Shown: positions 51,541-60,060 of the stretch, in pieces
Numbering within the stretch: the first letter of the stretch is position 1
Layout: each line of letters opens with the position of its first letter
Origin: Microbacterium invictum
Lineage (GTDB): Bacteria > Actinomycetota > Actinomycetes > Actinomycetales > Microbacteriaceae
Length of the DNA stretch: 64,000 bases
Direction: 5' to 3'
NCBI RefSeq assembly: GCF_014197265.1
Contig: NZ_JACIFH010000001.1
Span: forward strand, 1,054,001-1,118,000
Notes under the pieces: generated by a model
The model's database searches: none
Told to the model about the DNA's origin: nothing
Seen by the model: the letters and a program-made list of their open reading frames with translations, nothing else
Made by a program: the position numbers and the translations under genes

Positions 51541-52374
51541 TCAGTACGCGGACAGCACGCCGGTGGCCAGCAGCACGATCAGCACGACCCCGAGCGCGAT
51601 CCGGTAGATCACGAACGGCAGGAAGCTGCCGCGCTTGAGGTACTTCATCAGGAACGCGATGATCGCCAGGCCCACCCCGAAGGCGACGACGGTCGCCAGC
51701 GCCGTCTCGGCGAGGGTGAACACGGCGGTGCCGGGCTCCTGGATCGCCTGGAGCAGCTCGTAGAGCCCGCTGCCGAAGACGGCCGGCACGGCGAGCAGGA
51801 ACGCCACCTCGGCGGCGGCCGGGCGGGTGTAGCCCAGCGCCAGGCCCATCGTGGTGGTCGCTCCCGAGCGCGAGACGCCGGGAATGAGCGCGAGAGCCTG
51901 GGCGAAGCCGAGGGCGAGGCCGTGCGGGTAGGTGAGGTCCTTCTCCTCGCGGGTGCGCTTGCCGAGCGCATCGGCGATGCCCAGGATCACGCCGAACACG
52001 ATGAGCACGATCGCGACGAGCCAGAGGTTGCGGAACGTGTCGCGGATGACGTCCTGGAACAGGAAGCCGAGCACGCCGATCGGGATGGTGCCGATGATGA
52101 CGATCCACCCCATGCGGGCGTCGGGGTCATTGCGGGGCACCGCGCCGGTGAGCGATTTGAACCACTGCGCGACGATGCGGACGATCTTCTTCCAGAAGTA
52201 GACCAGCACCGCGACCTCGGTGCCGATCTGCGTGATCGCGGTGAACGTCGCGCCGGGGTCCTCGGCCGACGGCAGGAACTCTCCGAAGATGCGCAGGTGC
52301 GCGCTGGAGGAGATCGGCAGGAACTCGGTGAGCCCCTGGATGAGTCCGAGGATGATCGCCTCGATGGCGTGCAT
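51541..52374 (-). CDS. uppP: Undecaprenyl-diphosphate phosphatase
   Basis: 277-residue membrane enzyme that dephosphorylates undecaprenyl diphosphate to recycle the lipid carrier of cell-wall synthesis (BacA/UppP). About eight helices. Two signature regions: [19 protein letters not shown] (catalytic Glu and Ser) and [19 protein letters not shown] (catalytic Arg). Loss or overexpression affects bacitracin tolerance in this family. GAAAGG precedes ATG 52374. It converges on the PAC2 gene with a 21-bp gap. Confidence 0.97.
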   Translation of the reverse strand: MHAIEAIILGLIQGLTEFLPISSSAHLRIFGEFLPSAEDPGATFTAITQIGTEVAVLVYFWKKIVRIVAQWFKSLTGAVPRNDPDARMGWIVIIGTIPIGVLGFLFQDVIRDTFRNLWLVAIVLIVFGVILGIADALGKRTREEKDLTYPHGLALGFAQALALIPGVSRSGATTTMGLALGYTRPAAAEVAFLLAVPAVFGSGLYELLQAIQEPGTAVFTLAETALATVVAFGVGLAIIAFLMKYLKRGSFLPFVIYRIALGVVLIVLLATGVLSAY

Positions 52375-52416
52375 GGGTGCCTTTCGATGCCGGGCGGTGC
52401 CGGTCGGGATGTGACG

Positions 52417-53715
52417 TCAGTAGGAGCGCAGCAGGTCGGTCAGCACCTGCTGGCCGAACGTGAGCGCGTCGATCGGGACGCGTTCGTCCACCCCGTGGAA
52501 CATACCGGTGAAGTCCAGGCCCGCCGGAAGGCGCAGCGGCGCAAAGCCGAATCCGGCGATGCCGAGCTCGGCGAGGGCCTTGTTGTCGGTGCCGCCGCCC
52601 ATCAGGTACGGCAGGACCGGCACGCCGGGATCATGGCGTCCCAGGGCGCCCACCATGGCGTCGACGAGGGACCCTCCGAACGGCACCTCGAGCCCGATGT
52701 CGCGGTGGACGACCTCGATGGCGATGTCGTCGCCGACGATGCGCTGCACGTCGGCGAGGACGGCGTCCTCCTGACCGGGGAGGGTGCGGATGTCGATGGC
52801 GGCGACCGCGGCATCCGGGATCACGTTGTGCTTGTACCCGGCGGTCAGCCCGGTCGGGTTCGTCGTCGTGCGGAAGGTCGACTGCAGGAAGGGAGCCGCC
52901 GGTCCCGCTGCCGTCGCGACGGCGTCGGGGTCACCGGCATCCGTCCCCGACAGCCCGGCGAGGGAGTCCACGAGTTCGCGGGTGGTCGCGGTCAGCTCGA
53001 TGGGCCACGGGCTGCGGCCGAGTGCCGCGACGGCCTCGGCGAGACGCGTGACGGCGTTGTCGGGGTGGAAGCGGCTGCCGTGGCCTGCGGCGCCGCGGGC
53101 GTGCAGGCGGATCCAGACGAGCGCCTTCTCCCCCACCTGCAGCAGGTAGGCGCGGCGGTCGCCGACGGAGATCGAGTAGCCGCCCACCTCGCTGATCGCC
53201 TCGGTGGCGCCGGCGAACCACTCCGGCCGGTCGCGGACCACGAGCTGCGAGCCCTCGACCCCACCGGCCTCCTCATCGGCGAAGAACGCCAGGATCAGGT
53301 CGCGTTCGGGCTGCTCGCCCGCACGGATGAGGTCTGCGACGGATGCCATGATCATGGCATCCATGTCCTTCATGTCGACGGCACCGCGCCCCCACAGCAT
53401 GCCGTCCTTGACGACGCCCGCAAACGGATCGACGCTCCAGTCCGCAGCGACGGCGGGCACGACGTCGAGGTGGCCGTGCAGCACGAGCGCGGGCTTGTCG
53501 CGGTTGCGCCCGGGAACGCGCGCCATGAGGTTGGTGCGGCGTGGGATCGGCTCGTAGTACTCGGGGGTGAGGCCGAGCGATCCGAGGTACGCGCCGACGT
53601 ACTCGGCGGCTTCGCGTTCGCCGTTGCTGCGGCCCTCGCCGTAATTGGTCGTGTCGAACCGGATCAGGTCGCGCGCGATGCGGGCGACCTCGGGGAGGTC
53701 GGCGGTGTCTGGCAT
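52417..53715 (-). CDS. M20-family metallopeptidase (ArgE/DapE/CPG2-like)
   Basis: 432 residues, two-zinc aminoacylase-like enzyme. Zinc ligands: VLHGHLDVVP (His, Asp), GRGAVDMKDM (Asp), ADEEAGGVEG (Glu pair) and the C-terminal GGGTDNKALAELG with the last His/Asp region. A dimerisation (M20_dimer) domain sits at about 185-290. It hydrolyses acylated amino acids or dipeptides. ATG 53715 is favoured over GTG 53724 because TACCGT on the minus strand lies 7 nt upstream. The intergenic repeat cluster starts about 20 bp upstream. Confidence 0.92.
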   Translation of the reverse strand: MPDTADLPEVARIARDLIRFDTTNYGEGRSNGEREAAEYVGAYLGSLGLTPEYYEPIPRRTNLMARVPGRNRDKPALVLHGHLDVVPAVAADWSVDPFAGVVKDGMLWGRGAVDMKDMDAMIMASVADLIRAGEQPERDLILAFFADEEAGGVEGSQLVVRDRPEWFAGATEAISEVGGYSISVGDRRAYLLQVGEKALVWIRLHARGAAGHGSRFHPDNAVTRLAEAVAALGRSPWPIELTATTRELVDSLAGLSGTDAGDPDAVATAAGPAAPFLQSTFRTTTNPTGLTAGYKHNVIPDAAVAAIDIRTLPGQEDAVLADVQRIVGDDIAIEVVHRDIGLEVPFGGSLVDAMVGALGRHDPGVPVLPYLMGGGTDNKALAELGIAGFGFAPLRLPAGLDFTGMFHGVDERVPIDALTFGQQVLTDLLRSY

Positions 53716-53733
53716 GGCTTCCACGGTACCGGC

Positions 53734-53886
53734 CCCGCTCGTCTCGGCATGCGCGCGCCATCACACTCGCGCGCCCGTTCTCGGCATCCGCGCCAGTTAC
53801 CGACACGCGCCGCACCACACACGCGCCTCTTCCCTGCATCCGCGCCAGTTATCTTTGGCGCGGATGCAGAGAACTGGCGCGTATGC
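53734..53886. repeat. Cluster of about 29-bp GC-rich dispersed repeats
   Basis: Four copies of a unit with core GCATCCGCGCCAGTT. Minus-strand copies: 53822-53850, 53770-53798 and a diverged one at about 53736-53762. A plus-strand copy lies at 53854-53881. The unit carries CTGGCGCG at both ends. Copies at 53834-53847 and 53856-53869 face each other with 14-bp perfect arms, forming a strong hairpin. GCATCCGCGCCAGTTA occurs identically at 53784-53799 and 53836-53851. They lie between the M20 gene and tRNA-Leu and resemble REP-type elements. Confidence 0.7.
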
Positions 53887-53960
53887 GTGATCAGTGGTCG
53901 CAGATCCGGACGGCAGCACGAAGTGCGCGCGCCGAGTGCGCACGACGACCGCGAGGCACG

Positions 53961-54004
53961 AGAAAGGCCCCCGACCTCGAGAGAAGAATCTCAGGTCAGG
54001 GGCC
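53961..54004 (-). terminator. Terminator of tRNA-Leu(GAG)
   Basis: On the minus strand, a long stem starts 11 nt after the tRNA 3' end: GGCCCC/GGGGCC and GACCT/AGGTC with a G-T pair between them and GAGA/TCTC above a small bulge, around a TTCTTC loop. TTTCT follows. The plus-strand stem spans 53966-54004. Confidence 0.8.
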
Positions 54005-54015
54005 ATTTCGTTCTG

Positions 54016-54101
54016 TGCGCGAGGGGGGACTTGAACCCCCACGCCCGTTAAAGGGCACTAGCACCTCAAGCTAGCGCGTCTACCTATTCCGCCACCCGCG
54101 C
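54016..54101 (-). tRNA. tRNA-Leu (anticodon GAG)
   Basis: 86-nt class II tRNA on the minus strand. The acceptor stem GCGCGGG pairs with CTCGCGC (one G-T pair) and discriminator A. Anticodon stem CTAGC/GCTAG with loop TTGAGGT gives GAG (complement of 54065-54067), reading CUC. Long variable arm CCCTTTAACGGGC, T-loop TTCAAGT. CCA is not encoded. ACACTA at 54134-54139 (TAGTGT on the minus strand) is a candidate -10. Confidence 0.96.
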
Positions 54102-54172
54102 ATGGGTGTGTGGTTGTCGCCAACCGAAGATCGACACTACCACGTCGTCCGGCCCGCGACGAAACCGGGGCG

Positions 54173-55267
54173 TCACCCCAGCGTCACCCCGAACGCCAGG
54201 CCGAGCAGGTACGTGATCAGGGCCGCGCCGAAGCCGATCGCGAGCTGCCGAAGCCCGCGCCACAGCGGCGGGCCGCCCGACAGCAGGCCCACCATGGCGC
54301 CGGTGGCCAGCAGCGCCAGGCCGACCATGACCAGGGCGAGGATCACGGCCGGCAGACCGCTCATTCCGAAGATCCACGGCAGCACGGGGATGACGGCACC
54401 CGAGGCGAAGAACAGGAAGCTCGACGTGGCGGCGCCCAGCGCCCCGCCCACGACCTCGTGGTCCGTCGTCTGCGCGTGGGACAGCCGGTACGGCGTGCTG
54501 CGATCGGCCTCCTGCGCGGTCGCGATCACGCCGCGGGCGCGGGTGAGCGCCTCGTCGGCCGGCACGCCGCGGGTGCGATAGACGAGGGCGAGCTCGTTCG
54601 CGTCGAGGTCGAGGTCGGGCAGCGCCGCGTCGGCGTCGTCACTCGGTTCGGTGGATGCCAGCAGCTCCCGCTGCGAGCGCACGGAGACGAACTCGCCCGC
54701 CCCCATCGAGAGGGCACCGGCCAACAGGCCCGCGATGCCGCTGAAGAGGACGAACTGGGGCGCCACGCCGGTCGCGCCGATGCCGATCACCAGTGCCAGA
54801 TTCGACACGAGGCCGTCGTTCGCGCCGAACACGGCGGCGCGGAACGTGCCGGAGAGACGGCGGCGTCCGCGGGCGGCGAGGCCGCGCACGACCTCGCCGT
54901 GGATCTTCTCGTCCGCGGCCATGCTCGCCGGGGCATGCGGGTCGGCGTCGTAGGGCGAGCGGCCCTCGGCGTTCTGCGCGAGGGCGAGCACGAAGATCGA
55001 CCCGAAGCGGCTCGCCATCCAACCGAGCAGCCGGGTCCCGAAGCCGGGCCTGGGCAGCCGGGCCGGCTCACCACCCAGCAACGTCAGCCAGTGCGCCTCG
55101 TGCCGGCCTTCGGCCTCGGCGAGGGCCTCGAGGATCTCGCGCTCCTCCCCCTTCTTGCGGGCGGCCAGCTCGCGGTAGACGTGCGCCTCGGCTCGCTCGT
55201 CCACCAGGTACCGGGCCCATCTCCTGCGGTCGCGTGCGGTCGGTTCGGGCGGGGCGGGGGCGTTCAC
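54173..55267 (-). CDS. VIT1/CCC1-type transporter with N-terminal ferritin-like domain
   Basis: 364 residues. The first about 130 residues look like a rubrerythrin/ferritin-like helical domain (ERAEAHVYRELAARKKGEEREILEALAEAEGRHEAHW with the spaced Glu/His of a diiron site). From about 135 to the end is a VIT1/CCC1 membrane domain: FGANDGLVSNLALVIGIGATG, LSMGAGEFVSVRSQREL and five helices. This arrangement matches membrane-bound ferritin (MbfA-like) proteins that export iron or manganese. GTG 55267 follows CTGGAGC. TACGGT on the minus strand (55297-55302) is the likely -10. Confidence 0.92.
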   Translation of the reverse strand: MNAPAPPEPTARDRRRWARYLVDERAEAHVYRELAARKKGEEREILEALAEAEGRHEAHWLTLLGGEPARLPRPGFGTRLLGWMASRFGSIFVLALAQNAEGRSPYDADPHAPASMAADEKIHGEVVRGLAARGRRRLSGTFRAAVFGANDGLVSNLALVIGIGATGVAPQFVLFSGIAGLLAGALSMGAGEFVSVRSQRELLASTEPSDDADAALPDLDLDANELALVYRTRGVPADEALTRARGVIATAQEADRSTPYRLSHAQTTDHEVVGGALGAATSSFLFFASGAVIPVLPWIFGMSGLPAVILALVMVGLALLATGAMVGLLSGGPPLWRGLRQLAIGFGAALITYLLGLAFGVTLG

Positions 55268-55405
55268 GATGCTCCAGGGGTCGAGACGGACATTTCACCG
55301 TAGCCGCCGCGGCAGGGGTGAACCGGCCGGTAAGCCCGGATTGACAGCATTTCGGAGCTCCGAAGGCACGGCGAAGCGGAGCCTCGAGCCCCCGGCATCC
55401 ACCCC

Positions 55406-57286
55406 TCAGGATCGGACGCGGGAGCGCAGCACGTCGATGCGCGACTGGAGCTGCGCGACCGTCGCGCGGGCGACCTCGGGGCCGCCGCAGACGCGGCGCA
55501 GGTCGGCGTGCACGGCGCCGTGCGGCTCGCCGCTCTGCCGGGCGTAGAGGCCGACGAGGCTGTTGAGCAACTGCCGCTGCTCGCGGAGCGTGCGGTGCAG
55601 CGCCGGCGGCAGCGTCGTGGCCGTCGCCGCCGACTCGACACCGGTGCCCTCGCCGCCCTCACTCCCCGAGCCCGCCTCGCGGGCCTCACGGGCCCGGCGG
55701 TGCCGGGACTGGCGGGACTGACGCTGGATGAGCAGCTCGTGGACGTGCTCAGGCTCGAGGAGGCCGGGGATGCCCAGGAACTCCTCCTCCTCGGGGGTGC
55801 CGGGCACCGCCAGCTGGCCGAACTCGCGCCCGTCGAACAGCACGCGGTCGAAGTGCGCCTCGGAGCCCAGCGCCTGATAGCTGAACTCCTGCTCGAGCTC
55901 GTCGGACGCCTTCTCCTCACGCTCGGCGGCGTCGAGCAGGTCGTCGTCGAGCCCATCGCCGTCACCGTCGGTCTCGCGGTCGAGGGCGTGGTCGCGCTGG
56001 CGTTCGAGCTCGCCGGCGAGTTCCAGCAGCTGGGGAACGTTCGGCAGGAAGACGGATGCCGATTCGCCGCGCCTGCGGGCCCGGACGAAGCGGCCGATGG
56101 CCTGCGCGAAGAACAGCGGCGTCGACGCACTGGTGGCGTACACTCCCACGGCCAGTCGCGGCACGTCGACGCCTTCGGACACCATGCGCACCGCGACCAT
56201 CCAGCGTGTGGTGCTCTGCGCGAACGTCTCGATGCGGCCCGACGCGGCCTTGTCGTCGCTCAGCACGACGGCCGGCGCCTCACCGGTGATCTCGCGCAGG
56301 ATCGCGGCGTAGGCGCGCGCCGCAGTCTGATCCGTCGCGATGACGAGCCCCCCGGCATCCGGAACATCCTGGCGCACCTCGCTCAGCCGCCGATCCGCCG
56401 AGCGGAGCACCGCGGGGATCCAGTCGCCCTCGGGGTCGAGCGCGGTGCGCCACGCCTGCGCGGTGACGTCCTTGGTGTTGTCCTGCCCGAGGTGCGCCTC
56501 GAGCTCGTCGCCGGCCCGGGTGCGCCAGCGCATCTTGCCCGCGTAGACGAGGAACAGCACCGGTCGCACGACGCCGTCGGCCAGGGCGCGCCCGTAGCCG
56601 TAGTCGTAGTCGGTGCGCGAGAGACGGATGCCCTTGGAGTCCGGGTGGTACTCCACGAACGGGATGGGCGACGTGTCGGAGCGGAACGGCGTGCCGCTCA
56701 GCAGCAGCCGGCGGGTCGCCCGACTGTACGCCTCGCGCAGCGCGTCACCCCAGCTGAGTGCGTCGCCGCCGTGGTGCACCTCGTCGAGGATGACGAGGGT
56801 GCGCGCGTCCATCGTGAGTCGCTGATGGACGGAGGCCTTGACGGCGACCTGGGCATAGGTCACCGCGACGCCGTGGTACTGCCGCGACGGCGTGAAGTGA
56901 CGGTTGCTGAACCGCGGGTCGAGGCGGATGGAGACGCGGGCAGCGGCATCCGCCCACTGGGTCTTCAGATGCTCGGTGGGCGCGACGACGAGGATGCGGT
57001 CGATGACGCCCCGCCGGAGCAGCTCGGATGCCAGGCGGAGCGCGAACGTCGTCTTTCCGGCGCCCGGGGTCGCGGCGGCGAGGAAGTCGCGCGGACCCTT
57101 GCCGACTCCGTCCGGGCCGTCCATGCCGAAGTACTGGTCGAGGGCCTCTGCCTGCCAGGCGCGCAGGCTCTGTGCGGTTCCCCACGGGGCGCGCTGCGGG
57201 AAGGCGGGTGACAGATGCTCGGCGGCGAAGCTGCCGAAGTGCGTCTGCTCGTCTGTCACCTGCTCCGCCTCCTGCCCGACTGCCAC
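55406..57286 (-). CDS. DEAD/DEAH-box (SF2) helicase
   Basis: 626 residues. Walker A ATPGAGKTTFALRLA near residue 72, the motif Ia/Ib region, DEAH-type box ILDEVHHGGD, motif III LSGTPFRSD, then the second RecA domain with VRMVSEGVDVPRLAVGVYATSAST and motif VI-like QAIGRFVRARR. An acidic/Ser-rich linker and a C-terminal region with a basic RQSRQSRHRRAREAREA stretch follow. Resembles restriction-type or UvsW-like SF2 proteins of unknown role. GTG 57286 was chosen over longer frames because TAGGGT on the minus strand lies 8 nt upstream; GTG 57259 is an alternative. Confidence 0.88.
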   Translation of the reverse strand: MAVGQEAEQVTDEQTHFGSFAAEHLSPAFPQRAPWGTAQSLRAWQAEALDQYFGMDGPDGVGKGPRDFLAAATPGAGKTTFALRLASELLRRGVIDRILVVAPTEHLKTQWADAAARVSIRLDPRFSNRHFTPSRQYHGVAVTYAQVAVKASVHQRLTMDARTLVILDEVHHGGDALSWGDALREAYSRATRRLLLSGTPFRSDTSPIPFVEYHPDSKGIRLSRTDYDYGYGRALADGVVRPVLFLVYAGKMRWRTRAGDELEAHLGQDNTKDVTAQAWRTALDPEGDWIPAVLRSADRRLSEVRQDVPDAGGLVIATDQTAARAYAAILREITGEAPAVVLSDDKAASGRIETFAQSTTRWMVAVRMVSEGVDVPRLAVGVYATSASTPLFFAQAIGRFVRARRRGESASVFLPNVPQLLELAGELERQRDHALDRETDGDGDGLDDDLLDAAEREEKASDELEQEFSYQALGSEAHFDRVLFDGREFGQLAVPGTPEEEEFLGIPGLLEPEHVHELLIQRQSRQSRHRRAREAREAGSGSEGGEGTGVESAATATTLPPALHRTLREQRQLLNSLVGLYARQSGEPHGAVHADLRRVCGGPEVARATVAQLQSRIDVLRSRVRS

Positions 57287-57372
57287 GAGTGACCACCCTA
57301 AACGGTGCCGGGGACAGGTAGCCTCGAACCGGCCACGAGCCGCCGACCACGACCACGAGTCCAGGAGCAGCA

Positions 57373-58221
57373 ATGCCGAAGAACGACCCGCATCCCGAAC
57401 CGAATCGCACGCCGTACGTCGCGAACGAGACGGTGCACCCCTGGCGGCGCATGGTCGCCATCGGCGACTCGTTCACCGAGGGCATCGGCGACCCCGAGCC
57501 GGCGCTGCCCGGCGGACACCGCGGGTGGGCCGACCGGGTGGCCGAGGTCCTGGCCTCGCAGGTCCCGGATTTCGCCTACGCGAACCTGGCGGTGCGGGGC
57601 AGGTTGATCGGCCAGATCGTCGCCGAGCAGATCGAGCCCGCCCTCGAGTTGGCCCCCGACCTGATCACCTTCTCGGCGGGCGGCAACGACGTCATCCGTC
57701 CGGGTGCGGATCCGGATGCCGTCGCGCAGCAGTTCGAGGATGCGGTGGCGCGTCTGTCGTCGCAGGGCGCGACCGTGGTGGTGTTCACGGGCATCGACAC
57801 GTCATTCACTCCCGTGTTCCGCGGGATCCGCGGGCGGGTGGCGATCTACAACGAGAACATCCGCGGCATCGCCGACCGGTACGACTGCATCGTCGCCGAC
57901 CAGTGGGCGCTCAAGACCGTGCAGGACATGCGGTTCTTCGACGACGACCGGCTGCACATGAACGCGCTCGGCCACCACGAGGTGGCCCGTATGGTGCTGC
58001 GCGCGCTGAACGTACCCAACGACCTGCAGCCGATGCGGCCCGACCCGCTCCCGGTGCTGCCCTGGCGCGCTGCGCGCGTCAACGACCTCGTGTGGGCCCG
58101 CGAGCACCTCGTGCCGTGGGTGCTGCGGCGCCTGCGGCACCAGTCGTCCGGCGACAACGTCACCGCGAAGCGCCCCGAGCCGACCCCCGTCATCACGGAG
58201 CATCCCGCTGCCGAGGGCTGA
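57373..58221 (+). CDS. SGNH/GDSL-family hydrolase, paralogue 2
   Basis: 282 residues. Blocks: MVAIGDSFTEGIGD (nucleophile Ser), YANLAVRGR, SAGGNDVIRP (Asn) and DRLHMNALGHHEVA (Asp, His). It has a 30-residue N-terminal extension rich in Pro and a long tail after the catalytic core (AREHLVPWVLRRLRHQSSGDN). Same plan as the protein at 24168-24926. ATG 57373 follows AGGAG (57363-57367); TAGCCT (57319-57324) is a candidate -10, so this copy is leadered while its paralogue looks leaderless. Confidence 0.87.
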   Translation: MPKNDPHPEPNRTPYVANETVHPWRRMVAIGDSFTEGIGDPEPALPGGHRGWADRVAEVLASQVPDFAYANLAVRGRLIGQIVAEQIEPALELAPDLITFSAGGNDVIRPGADPDAVAQQFEDAVARLSSQGATVVVFTGIDTSFTPVFRGIRGRVAIYNENIRGIADRYDCIVADQWALKTVQDMRFFDDDRLHMNALGHHEVARMVLRALNVPNDLQPMRPDPLPVLPWRAARVNDLVWAREHLVPWVLRRLRHQSSGDNVTAKRPEPTPVITEHPAAEG

Positions 58222-58272
58222 GCCGCACGCCGTGCGCTGAGCGGCACGCCGTGCGCATGGAAGAGTGAACGC

Positions 58273-59079
58273 ATGCCCATCGAGCGCATCGATTCCGCCG
58301 ACGACCCGCGGCTGGCCGACTACCGCAACCTGACCGACGTCGCCCTGCGGCGCGTGCTCGAGCCCGCCGGCGGCCTCTACATCGCCGAGTCGGCGAAGGT
58401 CATCGCGCGCGCGATCGGCGCCGGACACCGCGTGCGCTCGGCGCTGGTGCAGGAGAAGTGGATCGCCGACGTCGCCCCCTACGTCACAGACGCGCCCGTG
58501 TACGTCGTGTCGGACGCGGTCGCGGAGGATGTGACCGGGTACGCCATCCATCGCGGCGCGCTGGCGGCGATGCATCGCCCGGAGATGCGATCGGCGGCCG
58601 ACGTGGTCGCGGGCGCGCGCACCGTGCTGGTGCTCGAAGACATCGTCGACCACACCAACGTCGGCGCAGCGTTCCGTGCGGCCGCCGGTCTCGGCGTCGA
58701 CGCGGTGCTGGTCACGCCTCGTTGCGCCGATCCCCTCTACCGCCGCAGTGTGCGGGTGAGCATGGGGACGGTGTTCCAGGTGCCGTGGACGCGCCTGCCG
58801 GCGTGGGGTCGGGCCGACGCACCGTCCGGCTCCGGCATCCTGCACGACGCCGGACTGCATGTGGCTGCCCTCGCCCTCGCCGATGACGCCGTCCCGCTCG
58901 ACGTGTTCGCCGCCTCCCGCCCGGACCGGGTGGCGCTGCTGCTGGGCGCCGAGGGCGACGGCCTCTCGCGGCGGGCGCTCGCGGCGGCCGACACGATCGT
59001 GACCATCCCGATGGCCGGCGGGGTCGACTCGCTCAACGTCGCTGCGGCTGCGGCCGTCGCCCTGTGGGCGCTGCGCTGA
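58273..59079 (+). CDS. TrmH/SpoU-family RNA 2'-O-methyltransferase
   Basis: 268 residues of the SPOUT class. An N-terminal substrate-binding half (about 1-110) is followed by the knotted SpoU domain: motif 1 LVLEDIVDHTNVGAAFRAA, motif 2 LLLGAEGDGLSRRAL, motif 3 IPMAGGVDSLNVAAAAAVALW. Methylates a ribose in tRNA or 23S rRNA; which one cannot be told. It lies 51 bp after the SGNH gene. Confidence 0.93.
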   Translation: MPIERIDSADDPRLADYRNLTDVALRRVLEPAGGLYIAESAKVIARAIGAGHRVRSALVQEKWIADVAPYVTDAPVYVVSDAVAEDVTGYAIHRGALAAMHRPEMRSAADVVAGARTVLVLEDIVDHTNVGAAFRAAAGLGVDAVLVTPRCADPLYRRSVRVSMGTVFQVPWTRLPAWGRADAPSGSGILHDAGLHVAALALADDAVPLDVFAASRPDRVALLLGAEGDGLSRRALAAADTIVTIPMAGGVDSLNVAAAAAVALWALR

Positions 59080-59164
59080 GCCGAGCTGCCGCGCTCGACG
59101 CGAGAGGTACGCGCTCGCGGCGCAGCGACACATGCCGGAAATGCGGCGGGCGTAGGCTCTGCGC

Positions 59165-60031
59165 ATGACGTCGGTGCGCGCAGCGGAACCCCGGGCGGGG
59201 GAAGTGGATGCCACGGCGTCAGCCGCGCTCGACGCGGCCGTCGACGTGCTGTCCGGCCGTCGCATCGCCGTGCTCACCGGGGCGGGCATATCGACCGACT
59301 CCGGCATCCCGGACTATCGCGGCCAGGGCTCCCGGGTGCGCACTCCCATGACCGTGCAGCAGTTCCTCGCCGGCGAGGACTTCCGCCGCCGCTACTGGGT
59401 CGGCAGTCACCTCGGCTGGCGTGCGTTCGCCGCCGCCGGCCCCAACACCGGCCACGCCGCCCTGGCGCAGATGGAAGCGGCCGGCACCGTCACGGGCGTC
59501 GTCACCCAGAACGTCGACGGACTGCACGTGCGCGCAGGCAGCCGTCGCGTGGTCGAACTGCACGGCACGATGCGGCGTGTGCACTGCCTGCACTGCGGCC
59601 AGGTGTTCGACCGGCGCGACCTCGCGGAGCGCATCGAGGCGGACAACCCCTGGATAACGGTGCCCGACAGCGTCGCCCTCGGCCCGGACGGCGACGTGCT
59701 GCCCGCGTCGAGCGACGGGTTCATCGTGCCCACGTGCAGCGTGTGCGAGGGCATGCTCAAGCCCGACGTCGTGTTCTTCGGCGAGTTCGTGCCGGCGGGG
59801 CGGTTCCGCCGGGCCGAGCAGCTGGTCATGCTCAGCGATGCCCTCGTGGTGGCCGGGTCGTCGCTCGTCGTCAATTCCGGCATCCGTCTCGTCGAGCGCG
59901 CGCGCCGCAAGCGGCTGCCGGTCGTCATCGTCAATCGGGGGCAGACGCGGGCGGATGCCCGGGCGACGGTCAAGATCGACGCCGGCACCTCACAGGTGCT
60001 GTCGGCGTTCGCCGAGCGCCTGACGGCCTGA
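59165..60031 (+). CDS. Sir2-family NAD-dependent protein deacylase
   Basis: 288 residues, sirtuin. NAD-binding GAGISTDSGIPDYRGQGSRV, TQNVDGLHVRAGSRRVVELHGT with catalytic His, a zinc site formed by CLHCGQVF and CSVCEGMLKPD, and GSSLVVNSGIRLVERARR for the ribose. The zinc cysteines are in two CxxC pairs. Removes acyl groups from protein lysine. ATG 59165 has TAGGCT 6 nt upstream. A few non-sirtuin residues (about 1-22, Ala-rich) precede the domain. Confidence 0.95.
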   Translation: MTSVRAAEPRAGEVDATASAALDAAVDVLSGRRIAVLTGAGISTDSGIPDYRGQGSRVRTPMTVQQFLAGEDFRRRYWVGSHLGWRAFAAAGPNTGHAALAQMEAAGTVTGVVTQNVDGLHVRAGSRRVVELHGTMRRVHCLHCGQVFDRRDLAERIEADNPWITVPDSVALGPDGDVLPASSDGFIVPTCSVCEGMLKPDVVFFGEFVPAGRFRRAEQLVMLSDALVVAGSSLVVNSGIRLVERARRKRLPVVIVNRGQTRADARATVKIDAGTSQVLSAFAERLTA

Positions 60032-60060
60032 CCCCGCGGGAAACAGCCTAGGCTCGAGGG

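Noticed and set aside
53734..53886. CRISPR array
   Set aside because: Repeat copies occur in both orientations, differ in sequence and have uneven spacing, and no cas genes are present.
51922..54051. 709-residue open frame on the plus strand
   Set aside because: Antisense to uppP, the M20 gene and the repeat cluster, with no motif support.
57287..57373. Longer N-terminus of the helicase, up to 57373
   Set aside because: It would overlap the divergent SGNH start, and its residues are not conserved-looking; TAGGGT sits 8 nt from GTG 57286.
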